DNA from: Marinobacter sp. es.042
GTDB lineage: Bacteria > Pseudomonadota > Gammaproteobacteria > Pseudomonadales > Oleiphilaceae
Assembly (NCBI RefSeq): GCF_900188315.1
Contig: NZ_LT897781.1
Coordinates: 3,534,001 to 3,598,000 of the forward strand
Direction of reading: 5' to 3'
Length of the DNA: 64,000 bases
The position numbers and the translations under genes are program-made. Below are positions 37,311 to 45,920 of this stretch, piece by piece (position 1 is the stretch's first letter; every line of letters begins with the position of its first letter). The notes beneath the pieces are model-generated. The model was not told where the DNA came from. It made no database searches and worked only from the letters and a program-made list of their open reading frames with translations.

Positions 37311-38600
37311 TTGAACGCCAAATGGATGATTGCCGGCGCTGGTGTGCTGGCTGTAGCTGGCGGCCTGCCCTGGGTCGTGGGATACGTAACTGAGCAGCAG
37401 TGGCACCAGGCAACAGCGGAGGTGAACGATGCACAACCCTTCCTTCGCATGGAAACGGATAACTATGAGAGGGGTATTCTCGGAGCCCGTTTCAGCGGTT
37501 CGGTGAACCTGATCAATCCGGAAACCGGTGAATCCCAAAGGCTTGCCTATCGGGCGAATGTGACCCATGGCGTGACCGGCAGCCTGATGGATTTCCAGCC
37601 TGAGGATGGCTGGGCCGCCGGTGATACCGACTGGTTCTCCGGTGAGGAGCCGAGGCTGACCCTGGAAACCCGTCTCTGGGGTACTGCTGTTCTTGAACTC
37701 GAAGCGCCCCAGATGACCCTGACGGACCCGGATACCGGGGAGACCCTGGCCTCAAGTGGCGGTCTGGCACGAATTGAGATCAGTGACGCCGGTTCTCAGG
37801 CCGATGCCTTGATGGTCTGGCCGGGAGTAACCCTGTCCGGTCCGGACCTGGATATTCAGGTCAGCGACTTCCGCCTGGAGCAAACCATGAGCCATCTGAC
37901 CGGTGAGGTCTGGACCGGCTCCGGCGAGATTGCGGTGGAATCGGTTGCTGTGACGCCGGCAGCGGAAGCCCCGTTCACGCTTCAGGAGATTTCGGTTCGT
38001 AGCAGCAGCGAGCCGGTCAACGATGGTGAACGCCTGGATTCACGAATGACGTTCGAGGTCGCTGGCGTTTCAACGGCCGATGAGCGTTATGGTCCCCAGA
38101 GATTGGTGTTCGCATTGTCGGGGCTGGATGTGGCGGCCTGGAGCAACCTGACCGAGAGCCTTTCATCCATGCAGGCGCTGGCTATCACTCAGGCCTCCGG
38201 CGGTCCCCAGCAGTTTGAGCAGCAGATGGCCGCCATGCAGCAGGTGAATGCCGCCGTTCGGGATTTGGCAGCAGCCGGGTTCTCGGTTGGTTTTCCAGAG
38301 CTGACCGTGACCACCCCGGAGGGTGTGATTGAAGGCAGCGCCCGAATCGCCCATCCGGAGCTGACGGCGGATCAGAAAGCCGAAATGCTGATGGTGATGC
38401 AGCAGTTGACCGGCGAAATGGATCTCAGTCTGCCCGTCGCACTCGCGGAGGAATACCCGGAATTCCGGTTACAGCTGGCACCGCTGATCAAGCAGGGGCT
38501 GCTGGTAGAGCAAGGCGACCTGCTGGTGCTTGATGCCAGTATGAAAGATCTTGTGCTGGACGTGAACGGTGTGGAAATTCCTTTGCCGCCGTTGCTTTGA
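37311..38600 (+). CDS. DUF945 / YdgA-like protein
   Basis: The 429-residue protein has one N-terminal hydrophobic segment (about 5-25) and an otherwise soluble, beta-rich sequence with ERGILGARFSGSV near residue 50, the typical YdgA start region. It is probably anchored in the inner membrane and faces the periplasm. Function is not established for the family. The start is TTG at 37311, seven bases after GGAGA; no ATG fits. It is the last gene of hemB-ppk1-ydgA, ended by the strong terminator at 38621. Confidence 0.75.
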   Translation: MNAKWMIAGAGVLAVAGGLPWVVGYVTEQQWHQATAEVNDAQPFLRMETDNYERGILGARFSGSVNLINPETGESQRLAYRANVTHGVTGSLMDFQPEDGWAAGDTDWFSGEEPRLTLETRLWGTAVLELEAPQMTLTDPDTGETLASSGGLARIEISDAGSQADALMVWPGVTLSGPDLDIQVSDFRLEQTMSHLTGEVWTGSGEIAVESVAVTPAAEAPFTLQEISVRSSSEPVNDGERLDSRMTFEVAGVSTADERYGPQRLVFALSGLDVAAWSNLTESLSSMQALAITQASGGPQQFEQQMAAMQQVNAAVRDLAAAGFSVGFPELTVTTPEGVIEGSARIAHPELTADQKAEMLMVMQQLTGEMDLSLPVALAEEYPEFRLQLAPLIKQGLLVEQGDLLVLDASMKDLVLDVNGVEIPLPPLL

Positions 38601-38620
38601 CGCCGCTGGTTCATTGCCAT

Positions 38621-38649
38621 AAAAAAGCCCCGCTGGTCGGGGCTTTTTT
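38621..38649. terminator. Bidirectional terminator between ydgA-like gene and coaD
   Basis: AAAAAAGCCCC and GGGGCTTTTTT form a perfect stem around a seven-base loop. It has T-runs on both strands and serves both convergent genes. Confidence 0.92.
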
Positions 38650-38662
38650 CGTAATTTCAGGG

Positions 38663-39208
<546 letters not shown>

Positions 39209-39243
39209 TCAGGCAGTGCATGTCGGCTATGTGCTGGGGCCGA

Positions 39244-39339
39244 CTGGAAGGGCTTGTCCGGGAAACGCTACGAGCACATCCCTGTGCGCTTGAGCGAAGC
39301 CATCCATGGCTTCTCACATTCCCGGACAAGCCCTTCCAG
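39244..39339 (+). repeat. Palindromic element, copy 3
   Basis: Outer arms 39244-39264 and 39319-39339 pair perfectly over 21 bases. The centre has hairpin A (39274-39287, GCACA-TCCC-TGTGC) and hairpin B (39296-39313, GAAGCCA-TCCA-TGGCTTC), both perfect and with stems different from the other copies. The remainder of the 263-base gap 39140-39402 shows no gene. Confidence 0.88.
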
Positions 39340-39402
39340 CCAGCCTGTCTAGTCCCGCGTAAGCATCCCCGACGGGAACCGGGCCTTTATCAGCGGGCAC
39401 TG

Positions 39403-41004
39403 CTAACTGGCAGTTTGCGAGAGTTTTTGCGCTAACCGAGTACTGTTGCGTGCCGCCAGGGCATACACCGACAGCTGCGGATTTGCCCCGATGCTGGTCG
39501 GGAAGATCGAAGCATCGTGGACGCTGAGGTTACCAACGTGGTGGTGTTCACCAAAGCCGTTGACGACCGAGTTTTGCGGATTGCTGCCCATGGCGCAGCC
39601 GCCCATCTGATGGGCGGTGAACAGGCGGACGCGGTGGGGTGCCATGGGGAGTTGGTCGATGGCGGCTTTGGCGTCGGTCCAGTTGGTGTACCAGTCGGAA
39701 TCCAGGTGCATCAGGCGGACTTTTTCGGCACCGGCGGCGAACTGGATTTCGGCCATGGTGTGGAAGGCTTCGCGGATGCCCTTCCAGAGGTAGTCGCTGA
39801 CGGGGTAGTCCAGTACCGGGCTGCCGTCGTCGCGGAGGGAGACGGTGCCGCCGGGGCTTTCGGGGTGGAAGCCGTCCCGGAGCAGGGCGATGACGGACTG
39901 CATGTGGGGCAGGCCGGCCATGTTGTTGATTTGGGTTTCGCCGTGGCCGGGTATGACGCCGCTGGACATGCCCGGGTGCAGTGGTGGCACCTCGAGTTTG
40001 TAGCCAACCGGGCCGTCGACGCCGTTGCGGAAGTTGAATTCGTCAGAGTAGATGGACTGGGGCGCGCCATAGAATGGGTCGACGCGCTGAGGCATCTGGG
40101 CGACGGTGGCGTTGACAGGATGGATGAACGAACGCTTGCCGATCCGCTGGTGCGGGTCCGGGATATCTGAGCGCAGCAGCAGGCCGGGGCTGCCGATGGC
40201 GCTGGCGGCGACCACGAAGTGTCTGGCTTTGAGATTGACCTTGATGCCGGTTGGAGTGACGCCATCATCGGCAAACGCAGAGGCTTCCAGATGGTCGATC
40301 TGGTCCTGGTTCATGACCAGGCGGTCGGCGCGCAGGCTGTGGAATAGCCGGGCGTTGTTATCGAGCGCCCCCGGAATGGTGGTCATCAGGGCGCCTTGTT
40401 TGGCGTTGGTCGGGCAGCCGACGCCGCAATAGCCCAGGTTCCAGCAGCCTTTCACATTGCGGGGAATGATCTGCCAGCTGTAGCCCAGTTTCTCGCAGCC
40501 CTGGCGCAAGATGTCGTTGTTGACGTTCGGGTCGACCTGCCACGGCGCCATGGAATGGCGTTCTTCCCGGCCATCGAACCAGGGCGCCATGGCGTCCGGC
40601 CGGAGTTCGTCCAGGCCAAACTGCTCGGCCCAGTAATCGAGCGTGGGCGGCGGTGTCCGGAAACTGGAAGTCCAGTTTACCGTGGTGGAACCGCCCACGC
40701 AGCGGCCCTGCAAAATGGCGATTGCCCCGTCCCGGGTTACCCGGCTCATGCCTTCCTGGTAAAGGTTGGCATAGGAGGTCTGCTCGTCCATCTTGAAGTC
40801 TTTCTGATAGTAAAGCCGGCCCTCCTCCACGAGTATCACGGACAACCCGCTGCGGGCCAGAATCTCGGCGGTGGTACCGCCACCGGCGCCGGTTCCGATA
40901 ACAACAACATCCGCTTCTGCGGTCAGGTTTTGCCTCAGAAGGGCGCTATCGGTGACGTTCCAGCCTGATTCCAGGCCCCGGGCAATACGATCGGTCAATG
41001 ACAT
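39403..41004 (-). CDS. GMC-family alcohol oxidoreductase, long-chain type
   Basis: The 533-residue FAD enzyme has the dinucleotide fold VVVIGTGAGGGTTAEILARSG near residue 34 (quoted as VVVIGTGAGGG), GRCVGGSTTVNW, a cysteine-rich GYCGVGCPTNAKQG, and the C-terminal GMC signature with HQMGGCAMG and DASIFPTSIGANPQ. The CPTNAKQ stretch suits long-chain alcohol oxidases/dehydrogenases. It has no signal peptide of its own. The gene 28 bases upstream encodes a Tat-signal partner like gluconate 2-dehydrogenase subunit 3, so the pair may be exported together. Likely role: oxidation of fatty or other alcohols to aldehydes. Confidence 0.88.
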   Translation of the reverse strand: MSLTDRIARGLESGWNVTDSALLRQNLTAEADVVVIGTGAGGGTTAEILARSGLSVILVEEGRLYYQKDFKMDEQTSYANLYQEGMSRVTRDGAIAILQGRCVGGSTTVNWTSSFRTPPPTLDYWAEQFGLDELRPDAMAPWFDGREERHSMAPWQVDPNVNNDILRQGCEKLGYSWQIIPRNVKGCWNLGYCGVGCPTNAKQGALMTTIPGALDNNARLFHSLRADRLVMNQDQIDHLEASAFADDGVTPTGIKVNLKARHFVVAASAIGSPGLLLRSDIPDPHQRIGKRSFIHPVNATVAQMPQRVDPFYGAPQSIYSDEFNFRNGVDGPVGYKLEVPPLHPGMSSGVIPGHGETQINNMAGLPHMQSVIALLRDGFHPESPGGTVSLRDDGSPVLDYPVSDYLWKGIREAFHTMAEIQFAAGAEKVRLMHLDSDWYTNWTDAKAAIDQLPMAPHRVRLFTAHQMGGCAMGSNPQNSVVNGFGEHHHVGNLSVHDASIFPTSIGANPQLSVYALAARNSTRLAQKLSQTAS

Positions 41005-41032
41005 GCTTGTGCTCCGTCAGATCAGCTGGCAA

Positions 41033-41671
41033 TCAGGCGTTTTGGAATTGTGGCAATGCGTCGACCGCGTATTGCGGTGGTCCGGGATAGCCGGACAGAT
41101 GCCAGAAATCGCGATAGCCATAAAATGCCACGTTGCTGATCTTGGTCAGCGCAATGTAGCCATTATTGAAAAGTCCGATACGGCTGGTGCGCCAGCGCTC
41201 CAGAAACGCGTCCGCTTCCTCCGTGGTCACATTCGGCCAGCTGGACCAGACCCGGGCAACGGTCACCCGGGTGAGCCCGAAGTTCAGCAGATCAAACAGT
41301 TGCCGCAGTTCCTTCTGGTTGGCCGGACCGAATTTGTGGATACCGGCATCAATTCGTTCGATGGTTCCGGCAATCGCTGCGTTTCTGGCTTGAGGCTGCT
41401 CCGGCAAGCCCGGCCCAATCATGGCGGGCAGCAGGGCTTCAAATAATGCAATGTCGTCTGCGGTCAAGAACCGGAACTGGTAGCTGGCATCCATCCGGGT
41501 GCCAACGGCACTCAGCCGACCCGCCGGCTGCGTGGCGCATCCGCTTAGCCCAGCGGTGACAGTTACGGTGCTCAGAAACAGGGCGCCGCCCAGTCCGGTT
41601 TTCAGAAAGCTTCGGCGGTTCAGATCGGCAAATTGAGGGTGTCCTGACGGATCAGGGATCTGTTTCTGCAT
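41033..41671 (-). CDS. Tat-signal, gluconate 2-dehydrogenase subunit 3-like protein
   Basis: The 212-residue protein has a twin-arginine motif NRRSFLKTG near residue 18, a hydrophobic stretch, and a possible lipobox LSGC near 41-44. The rest matches the small subunit family (gluconate_2-dh3) that accompanies GMC flavoproteins. It would escort the GMC enzyme encoded next in the operon through the Tat system and may anchor it to the membrane. No cytochrome subunit is present nearby, so the electron acceptor is open. The ribosome binding site is weak. Confidence 0.8.
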   Translation of the reverse strand: MQKQIPDPSGHPQFADLNRRSFLKTGLGGALFLSTVTVTAGLSGCATQPAGRLSAVGTRMDASYQFRFLTADDIALFEALLPAMIGPGLPEQPQARNAAIAGTIERIDAGIHKFGPANQKELRQLFDLLNFGLTRVTVARVWSSWPNVTTEEADAFLERWRTSRIGLFNNGYIALTKISNVAFYGYRDFWHLSGYPGPPQYAVDALPQFQNA

Positions 41672-41719
41672 GGGTGTGTTCTCGTTATTGTTTTTGGATA
41701 GCGGGGAAAATGCTGAATC

Positions 41720-41827
41720 GTCGCGGGCTGGTAGCCCCTTCCAAAACTGTGCAAAACAGGGATGTTTTGCTCAAGCCTACACGGACGTATTCACGGCGTG
41801 TTTTGGAAGGGGCTACCAGCCCGCGAC
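41720..41827 (-). repeat. Palindromic element, copy 4 (reverse orientation)
   Basis: Outer arms 41720-41747 and 41800-41827 are perfect reverse complements over 28 bases, the best arms in the family. On the minus strand, hairpin A is TACG-TCCG-TGTA (41778-41789) and hairpin B is GCAAAACA-TCCC-TGTTTTGC (41751-41770), an eight-bp stem unlike those of the other copies. It fills the gap between two same-strand genes and ends 14 bases from the aldehyde dehydrogenase stop. Confidence 0.9.
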
Positions 41828-41840
41828 AGACTCCGAGTTC

Positions 41841-43286
41841 TCAGCGGATAAAGAACTTGTAAACCAATTTGTGCGCAGTCGTTCCGTGGGGCGCATAGAC
41901 AAACTTGCCGCTGTTGAATTTCTGCTTGGTGAAAATGGCCCGGTGATGGGAAAAGGTCAGGAACCCCTCGCGGCCGTGATAGTGCCCCATGCCGGAATCG
42001 CCGATGCCACCGAACGGCAGATCATCCTGGGCTACGTGCATCAGGGAATCGTTGATGCACATGCCTCCAGAGTGGGTGTTATCCACCACATGCTGCTGCT
42101 GGGTCTTGTCGTATCCGAAGAAATACAGCGCCAGAGGCCGCGGACGATCATTGATGTAATGAATGGCTTCATCCAGGCTGCCGTAACTGACGATCGGCAG
42201 AATCGGACCGAAGATCTCATCCTGCATTACCTTCATATCCGGCGTGGTGTTCAGTACCAGCGTCAGGGGCAGCTTTCGGGTGCCGTCCTTCAGATTCTCA
42301 CGGGCAGGGTTGATCTCCACCAGTTCGGCGCCTTTCTCCCGGGCGTCCTCAAGGTAGCCTTGCAGTCGATCGTACTGCCGCTCATTGATGATGGCAGTGA
42401 AATCGTCATTGTCCCGCAGGCTGGGATACATCTCGGAAAAACGGGCACGAAACTCGTCGACAAACGACTGCACCCGGTCAGCGGGGCAAAGGACGTAATC
42501 GGGCGCCACGCAGGTCTGGCCGGCATTGAAAGCCTTGCCAAAGGCGATTCTTTGGGCCGCGTCTTCCATGGGCACATCCGGAGAGACCACCGCCGGGGAT
42601 TTGCCTCCCAGCTCCAGGGTGACCGGTGTCAGGTTTTCCGCTGCGGCCTTCATGACCAGCTTGCCCACCGACGTGGAGCCTGTGAACAGCAGATGATCAA
42701 ACGGACGTGACGAGAAGTCCGCAGCTACGTCGGCCTCACCATTAATTACCGAGACCAGGTCCTCCGGGAAGCTGGCTTCGATCAGCTCCTTGAACAGGGC
42801 CGAGGTGTGTGGCGTGTACTCCGACATCTTGATCATGGTGCGGTTGCCCGCTGCCAGGGATGCGACCAGTGGGCCCACCGCCAGGTACAGAGGGTAGTTC
42901 CAGGGCACGATCACGCCAACCACACCCTTGGGCTGGAAGTGGACCTTGTTGCTGGCGGGCTGGAACAGCACGGAGACGTGGCGCCTGGACGGCTTCATCC
43001 AGCCGCTGAGGCTTTTCAGGGTGTAGTTGATGCCCTGGATTGACGGCATGACCTCGGCAATCAGGGATTCGTCCTTCGAGCGGCAGCTGAAATCCCGGTC
43101 GATGGCATCCAGAAGCCGGTCCTGGTTGTTGAGCAGAACCCGCTTGAGGCGTTTCAGGTTCTCCTGCCGCTCGGCCAGGGAGGGCATCGGATTGTTGCGG
43201 AACGCCTTTTTCTGATCCTCAAACACGCGGTGGGTGTGCTGGATCTGTTTCTTGCTCTCGGTGAGCTGGACGACAGTGGCTCCCAT
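41841..43286 (-). CDS. Aldehyde dehydrogenase, coniferyl-aldehyde type
   Basis: The 481-residue NAD(P) enzyme has the active-site Glu in LELGGKSP (near 245) and the nucleophilic Cys in FNAGQTCVAPDY (near 280). GVVGVIVPWNYPL and GSTSVGK form the cofactor site. The C-terminus is extended and basic, with a hydrophobic end (KLVYKFFIR), as in AlkH-like and coniferyl aldehyde dehydrogenases; membrane association is possible. GAGGAG precedes the ATG. It is divergent from the TetR gene at 43446 and would oxidise aldehydes, perhaps those made by the GMC enzyme. Confidence 0.9.
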   Translation of the reverse strand: MGATVVQLTESKKQIQHTHRVFEDQKKAFRNNPMPSLAERQENLKRLKRVLLNNQDRLLDAIDRDFSCRSKDESLIAEVMPSIQGINYTLKSLSGWMKPSRRHVSVLFQPASNKVHFQPKGVVGVIVPWNYPLYLAVGPLVASLAAGNRTMIKMSEYTPHTSALFKELIEASFPEDLVSVINGEADVAADFSSRPFDHLLFTGSTSVGKLVMKAAAENLTPVTLELGGKSPAVVSPDVPMEDAAQRIAFGKAFNAGQTCVAPDYVLCPADRVQSFVDEFRARFSEMYPSLRDNDDFTAIINERQYDRLQGYLEDAREKGAELVEINPARENLKDGTRKLPLTLVLNTTPDMKVMQDEIFGPILPIVSYGSLDEAIHYINDRPRPLALYFFGYDKTQQQHVVDNTHSGGMCINDSLMHVAQDDLPFGGIGDSGMGHYHGREGFLTFSHHRAIFTKQKFNSGKFVYAPHGTTAHKLVYKFFIR

Positions 43287-43391
43287 GATGCTTTCTCCTC
43301 ATTGGTGCCGATCAGAGTCCGTCGGCGACCTGTTATTCCAGATATTGAAAGGCTGGCGAAAAAATACTCAATTTGCGTCTGGGGGTATTAT

Positions 43392-43407
43392 TAGAGTATA
43401 TACTCTA
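43392..43407. promoter_or_regulatory. Operator palindrome between aldehyde dehydrogenase and TetR genes
   Basis: TAGAGTATATACTCTA is a perfect 16-base palindrome in the divergent gap. TetR regulators usually bind such sites between themselves and their target, so both genes are likely repressed from here. Confidence 0.75.
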
Positions 43408-43445
43408 GTGAGTCAAGCGGAGGCGGGTGGCGAATCGGGCCATCT

Positions 43446-44159
43446 GTGAGCGACACAACAACAAACGCCGACGGGTCTATGAAGACAAGAGACAAAATTC
43501 TGCTCTCCAGCCTGGAGCTTTTCAACGAACGTGGCGAGCGCAACGTCACGACCAACCATATTGCGGCGCACCTGGCCATCTCGCCGGGCAACCTGTATTA
43601 CCACTTCCGCAACAAGTCGGACATCATTTACGAGATCTTTCTGGAATACGAAAAACTGGTGGATTTCTACCTGGATATTCCGGAAGACCGGGCGATGACC
43701 CTGGACGACATGACCTTCTACCTGGAGTCGGTCTTCGACGGTCTCTGGAGTTATCGGTTCTTCCACCGGGATCTGGAATACCTTCTCGATAGTGATCAGA
43801 GGTTGCGCCAGGACTATCGGGATTTCACCAACCGCTGTCTGGCGTCCATCAGTCGTATCTTCGAGAAGCTGGCGGATGCGGGCATTATTGAACCCCAGGA
43901 AGAGGATCTCCGATCGGCCATGTCGCTGAACGTGTGGCTGGTGATAACCAACTGGATGGCTTTCCTGAAGACAGCACATGCGGCCGAGGCGTCCGCCTGC
44001 CTGACGCTCACGGAGCTGAAGCAGGGCATCTACCAGGTGCTCACCCTGGAAATTCCCTATCTCACCTCGGCGTATCGCGAGCGTGTTATGGCGCTGAGAG
44101 AAAAATACCGGCCGTCGCTTCATGAACTGGGCGACACCGGCACCGGGGTTTGTAAGTGA
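43446..44159 (+). CDS. TetR-family regulator divergent from aldehyde dehydrogenase
   Basis: The 237-residue protein carries the TetR helix-turn-helix (NHIAAHLAISPGNLYYHFRNKSDIIYEIF, about 37-65, quoted here as HIAAHLAISPGNLYYHF) and a larger ligand-binding domain with several aromatic residues. It probably senses a hydrophobic compound or aldehyde-related metabolite and controls the neighbouring dehydrogenase through the palindrome at 43392. The start is GTG at 43446 or ATG at 43479. The stop is followed by the sRNA promoter. Confidence 0.87.
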   Translation: MSDTTTNADGSMKTRDKILLSSLELFNERGERNVTTNHIAAHLAISPGNLYYHFRNKSDIIYEIFLEYEKLVDFYLDIPEDRAMTLDDMTFYLESVFDGLWSYRFFHRDLEYLLDSDQRLRQDYRDFTNRCLASISRIFEKLADAGIIEPQEEDLRSAMSLNVWLVITNWMAFLKTAHAAEASACLTLTELKQGIYQVLTLEIPYLTSAYRERVMALREKYRPSLHELGDTGTGVCK

Positions 44160-44194
44160 AACCCGAAAATGTGGTCAAAAAACGATCTATTCTG

Positions 44195-44221
44195 GAACTT
44201 TTGTCGAACACTACAGTCATA
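44195..44221 (+). promoter_or_regulatory. Sigma-E/AlgU-type promoter for the sRNA
   Basis: GAACTT (44195-44200), a 16-base spacer and TCATA (44217-44221) match the extracytoplasmic stress sigma consensus (GAACTT-N16/17-TCtgA). Transcription would start near 44228. Confidence 0.65.
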
Positions 44222-44227
44222 TGGAGT

Positions 44228-44337
44228 GACGTCGGGAATTCGGACATTCCTTGCGTCTCCTGAGTGCGATCTCAGGTTTTAGCACGTCGCAAACCCTGAC
44301 GTTTCACCGGTCTGCTTTCTGGCAGGCCGGTTTTTTT
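44228..44337 (+). ncRNA. Probable small RNA, ErsA/Spot 42 position next to engB
   Basis: The ~110-base region has no reading frame but folds well. CCTGAG and CTCAGG form a hairpin around 44259-44275, nested within TTGCG/CGCAA and an outer GACGTCGGG with CCCTGACGT pairing. It ends with the terminator at 44306-44337. It faces engB tail to tail, the same relation as spf (Spot 42) in E. coli and ersA in Pseudomonas, which also uses an AlgU promoter. In Pseudomonas ErsA controls algC; an algC gene lies 6.5 kb downstream here. Homology to ErsA is inferred from place and promoter, not sequence comparison. Confidence 0.65.
44306..44337 (+). terminator. Terminator of the small RNA
   Basis: ACCGGTCTGC pairs with GCAGGCCGGT (one T-G wobble) around a TTTCTG loop, followed by seven T. 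The poly-T tail would suit Hfq binding. Confidence 0.88.
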
Positions 44338-44343
44338 ATGCCT

Positions 44344-44991
44344 TCAAGCCGTTGTCTCTGCTTCTCCAGCATCGCCCTCCAGCCACTCGATCAAGGCCTC
44401 TCGGCACTCGTCCACGCCCCGTTTTGATGTGGCAGAGAACATGATCAGATGTTCGACGCAGGAATACGATTTCAGGTTCTTGGCAATGCCCAGCATGGCG
44501 GTCTTGGCCTGGCCGTATTTCAATTTGTCTGCTTTGGTGGCCAGAATCATCAGCGGCAGGTTGTTATGTTCGCACCATTCCACCATCATTTGGTCGAAAT
44601 CGGTCAGTGGGTGGCGAATGTCCATCACCAGAACCAGGCCGCGTAAACAGCGCCGGTCATTCAGGTAGTGGCCCAGGTGCTTTTGCCAATCGTCTTTCAT
44701 GTCCCTGGATACTTTGGCATAGCCGTATCCGGGCAGGTCGACCATTCGGCAATTCTCGCGGTTCAGAGAGAAGAAGTTGATCAGTCGGGTGCGCCCCGGA
44801 GTTTTACTGGTTCGCGCCAGCTTGCCATTAGCGGTGATCGCGTTCAGTGCGCTGGACTTTCCGGCATTGGATCGGCCGGCGAAGGCAACCTCCGCTCCGA
44901 AATCGGGCGGGCACTCGTCCAGACGGGAAGCGCTGATGAGGAATCGGGCGCTGTTAAATGAGAGGCTTTTTTGAGTCAGATCAGGGTCCAC
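44344..44991 (-). CDS. engB: Ribosome-biogenesis GTPase EngB (YihA/YsxC)
   Basis: EngB is an essential GTPase acting in assembly of the 50S subunit. The 215-residue protein has G1 [16 protein letters not shown]2 with [10 protein letters not shown]3 DLPGYGYA, G4 TKADKL and G5 near FSATSKRG. The start is GTG at 44991; AAAGGA lies rather far upstream (12 bases). Its 3' end meets the sRNA terminator. Divergent from cytochrome c4 across 176 bases. Confidence 0.95.
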   Translation of the reverse strand: MDPDLTQKSLSFNSARFLISASRLDECPPDFGAEVAFAGRSNAGKSSALNAITANGKLARTSKTPGRTRLINFFSLNRENCRMVDLPGYGYAKVSRDMKDDWQKHLGHYLNDRRCLRGLVLVMDIRHPLTDFDQMMVEWCEHNNLPLMILATKADKLKYGQAKTAMLGIAKNLKSYSCVEHLIMFSATSKRGVDECREALIEWLEGDAGEAETTA

Positions 44992-45012
44992 AGCGGTTGG
45001 CTTTCCTTTGGA

Positions 45013-45040
45013 TTTCAGTTATCAGGGATTAATGTATAAT
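45013..45040 (+). promoter_or_regulatory. Sigma-70 promoter for cytochrome c4
   Basis: A perfect -10 TATAAT (45035-45040) with TTTCAG as weak -35, 16 bases apart. It gives a leader of about 120 bases before the ATG; that leader has a CGCGC-TGT-GCGCG hairpin but no other recognised motif. Confidence 0.6.
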
Positions 45041-45167
45041 GCTACACCAATTCCGGGCGGCGCGCTGTGCGCGACCGCTGTCAGCCCCGGTTTTGAGCCT
45101 GACTGGTCAGTGCCTGCCGGCTGCGTAGCGAAGAATACCTTTAAAAGATGAGAGAAGCGGAGCGAGC

Positions 45168-45776
45168 ATGAAAAAACTGATCGCAGGAGTAGTTCTCGGT
45201 GTTGGCCTCACAGCGATGGCGCACGGGGCTGGAGATCCTCAAGCAGGCGAACAGAACGCAGCGGTATGTGCCGGTTGTCACGGCCAGAATGGTGCGAAGC
45301 CCATTATGGGTTCTTATCCCAAGCTGTCCGGTCTTGGTGAAAAATATCTGTATCGCCAGCTGGTGTTGATCAAGGACAAAGAGCGGAATATCGCGGAAAT
45401 GACCGGCATTCTGGATAACATGGATGATCAGGATCTGCAGGATCTGGCGGCGTATTTCAACAGTAAGGAAATGGTCGTTGGCCAGGCTGACCCGGATCTG
45501 GTGGATCAGGGTGCTGCTCTGTACCGCGGCGGTAACATGGCAACCGGCGTCCCCTCCTGTGCCGGCTGTCATAACCCACAAGGTGTTGGCAACGAGCCGG
45601 CCGGCTACCCGGCTCTCGGCGGCCAGAACGCGGAGTACCTGATCAAGCAGTTGAAAGCCTATCGCGATGGTGAGCGTCAGAGCGGTGTGAACGCATCGAT
45701 CATGATGGACGTGGCTTCGAAGCTGACCGACGCCGAAATCGAAGCGGTCTCCAGCTACATTTCCGGCCTGAACTGA
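45168..45776 (+). CDS. Cytochrome c4, dihaem
   Basis: A periplasmic dihaem cytochrome c that carries electrons to terminal oxidases, typically cbb3. The 202-residue protein has a signal peptide (cleavage near AHGAG, residue 21) and two haem sites: Cys34-Cys37-His38 and Cys131-Cys134-His135, both CAGCH. The distal Met ligands are likely in the SKEMVVG and NASIMMD stretches. Strong promoter and own terminator suggest a monocistronic unit. Confidence 0.94.
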   Translation: MKKLIAGVVLGVGLTAMAHGAGDPQAGEQNAAVCAGCHGQNGAKPIMGSYPKLSGLGEKYLYRQLVLIKDKERNIAEMTGILDNMDDQDLQDLAAYFNSKEMVVGQADPDLVDQGAALYRGGNMATGVPSCAGCHNPQGVGNEPAGYPALGGQNAEYLIKQLKAYRDGERQSGVNASIMMDVASKLTDAEIEAVSSYISGLN

Positions 45777-45794
45777 AGCTGCCGGACTGTGTCG

Positions 45795-45822
45795 AAAACC
45801 CCGCCCTGTGCGGGGTTTTTTT
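45795..45822 (+). terminator. Terminator after cytochrome c4
   Basis: AAAACCCCG and CGGGGTTTTT pair around a seven-base loop, followed by T-rich sequence. Confidence 0.9.
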
Positions 45823-45920
45823 GTTGCCTTTCGTTTCTGTAACTGCCGACCGGTGGAACTTTTCGGGTACGCTGGGTCATAATCCTCCCAAAACGACTTA
45901 GAGATAATCGGAGATTTTTC

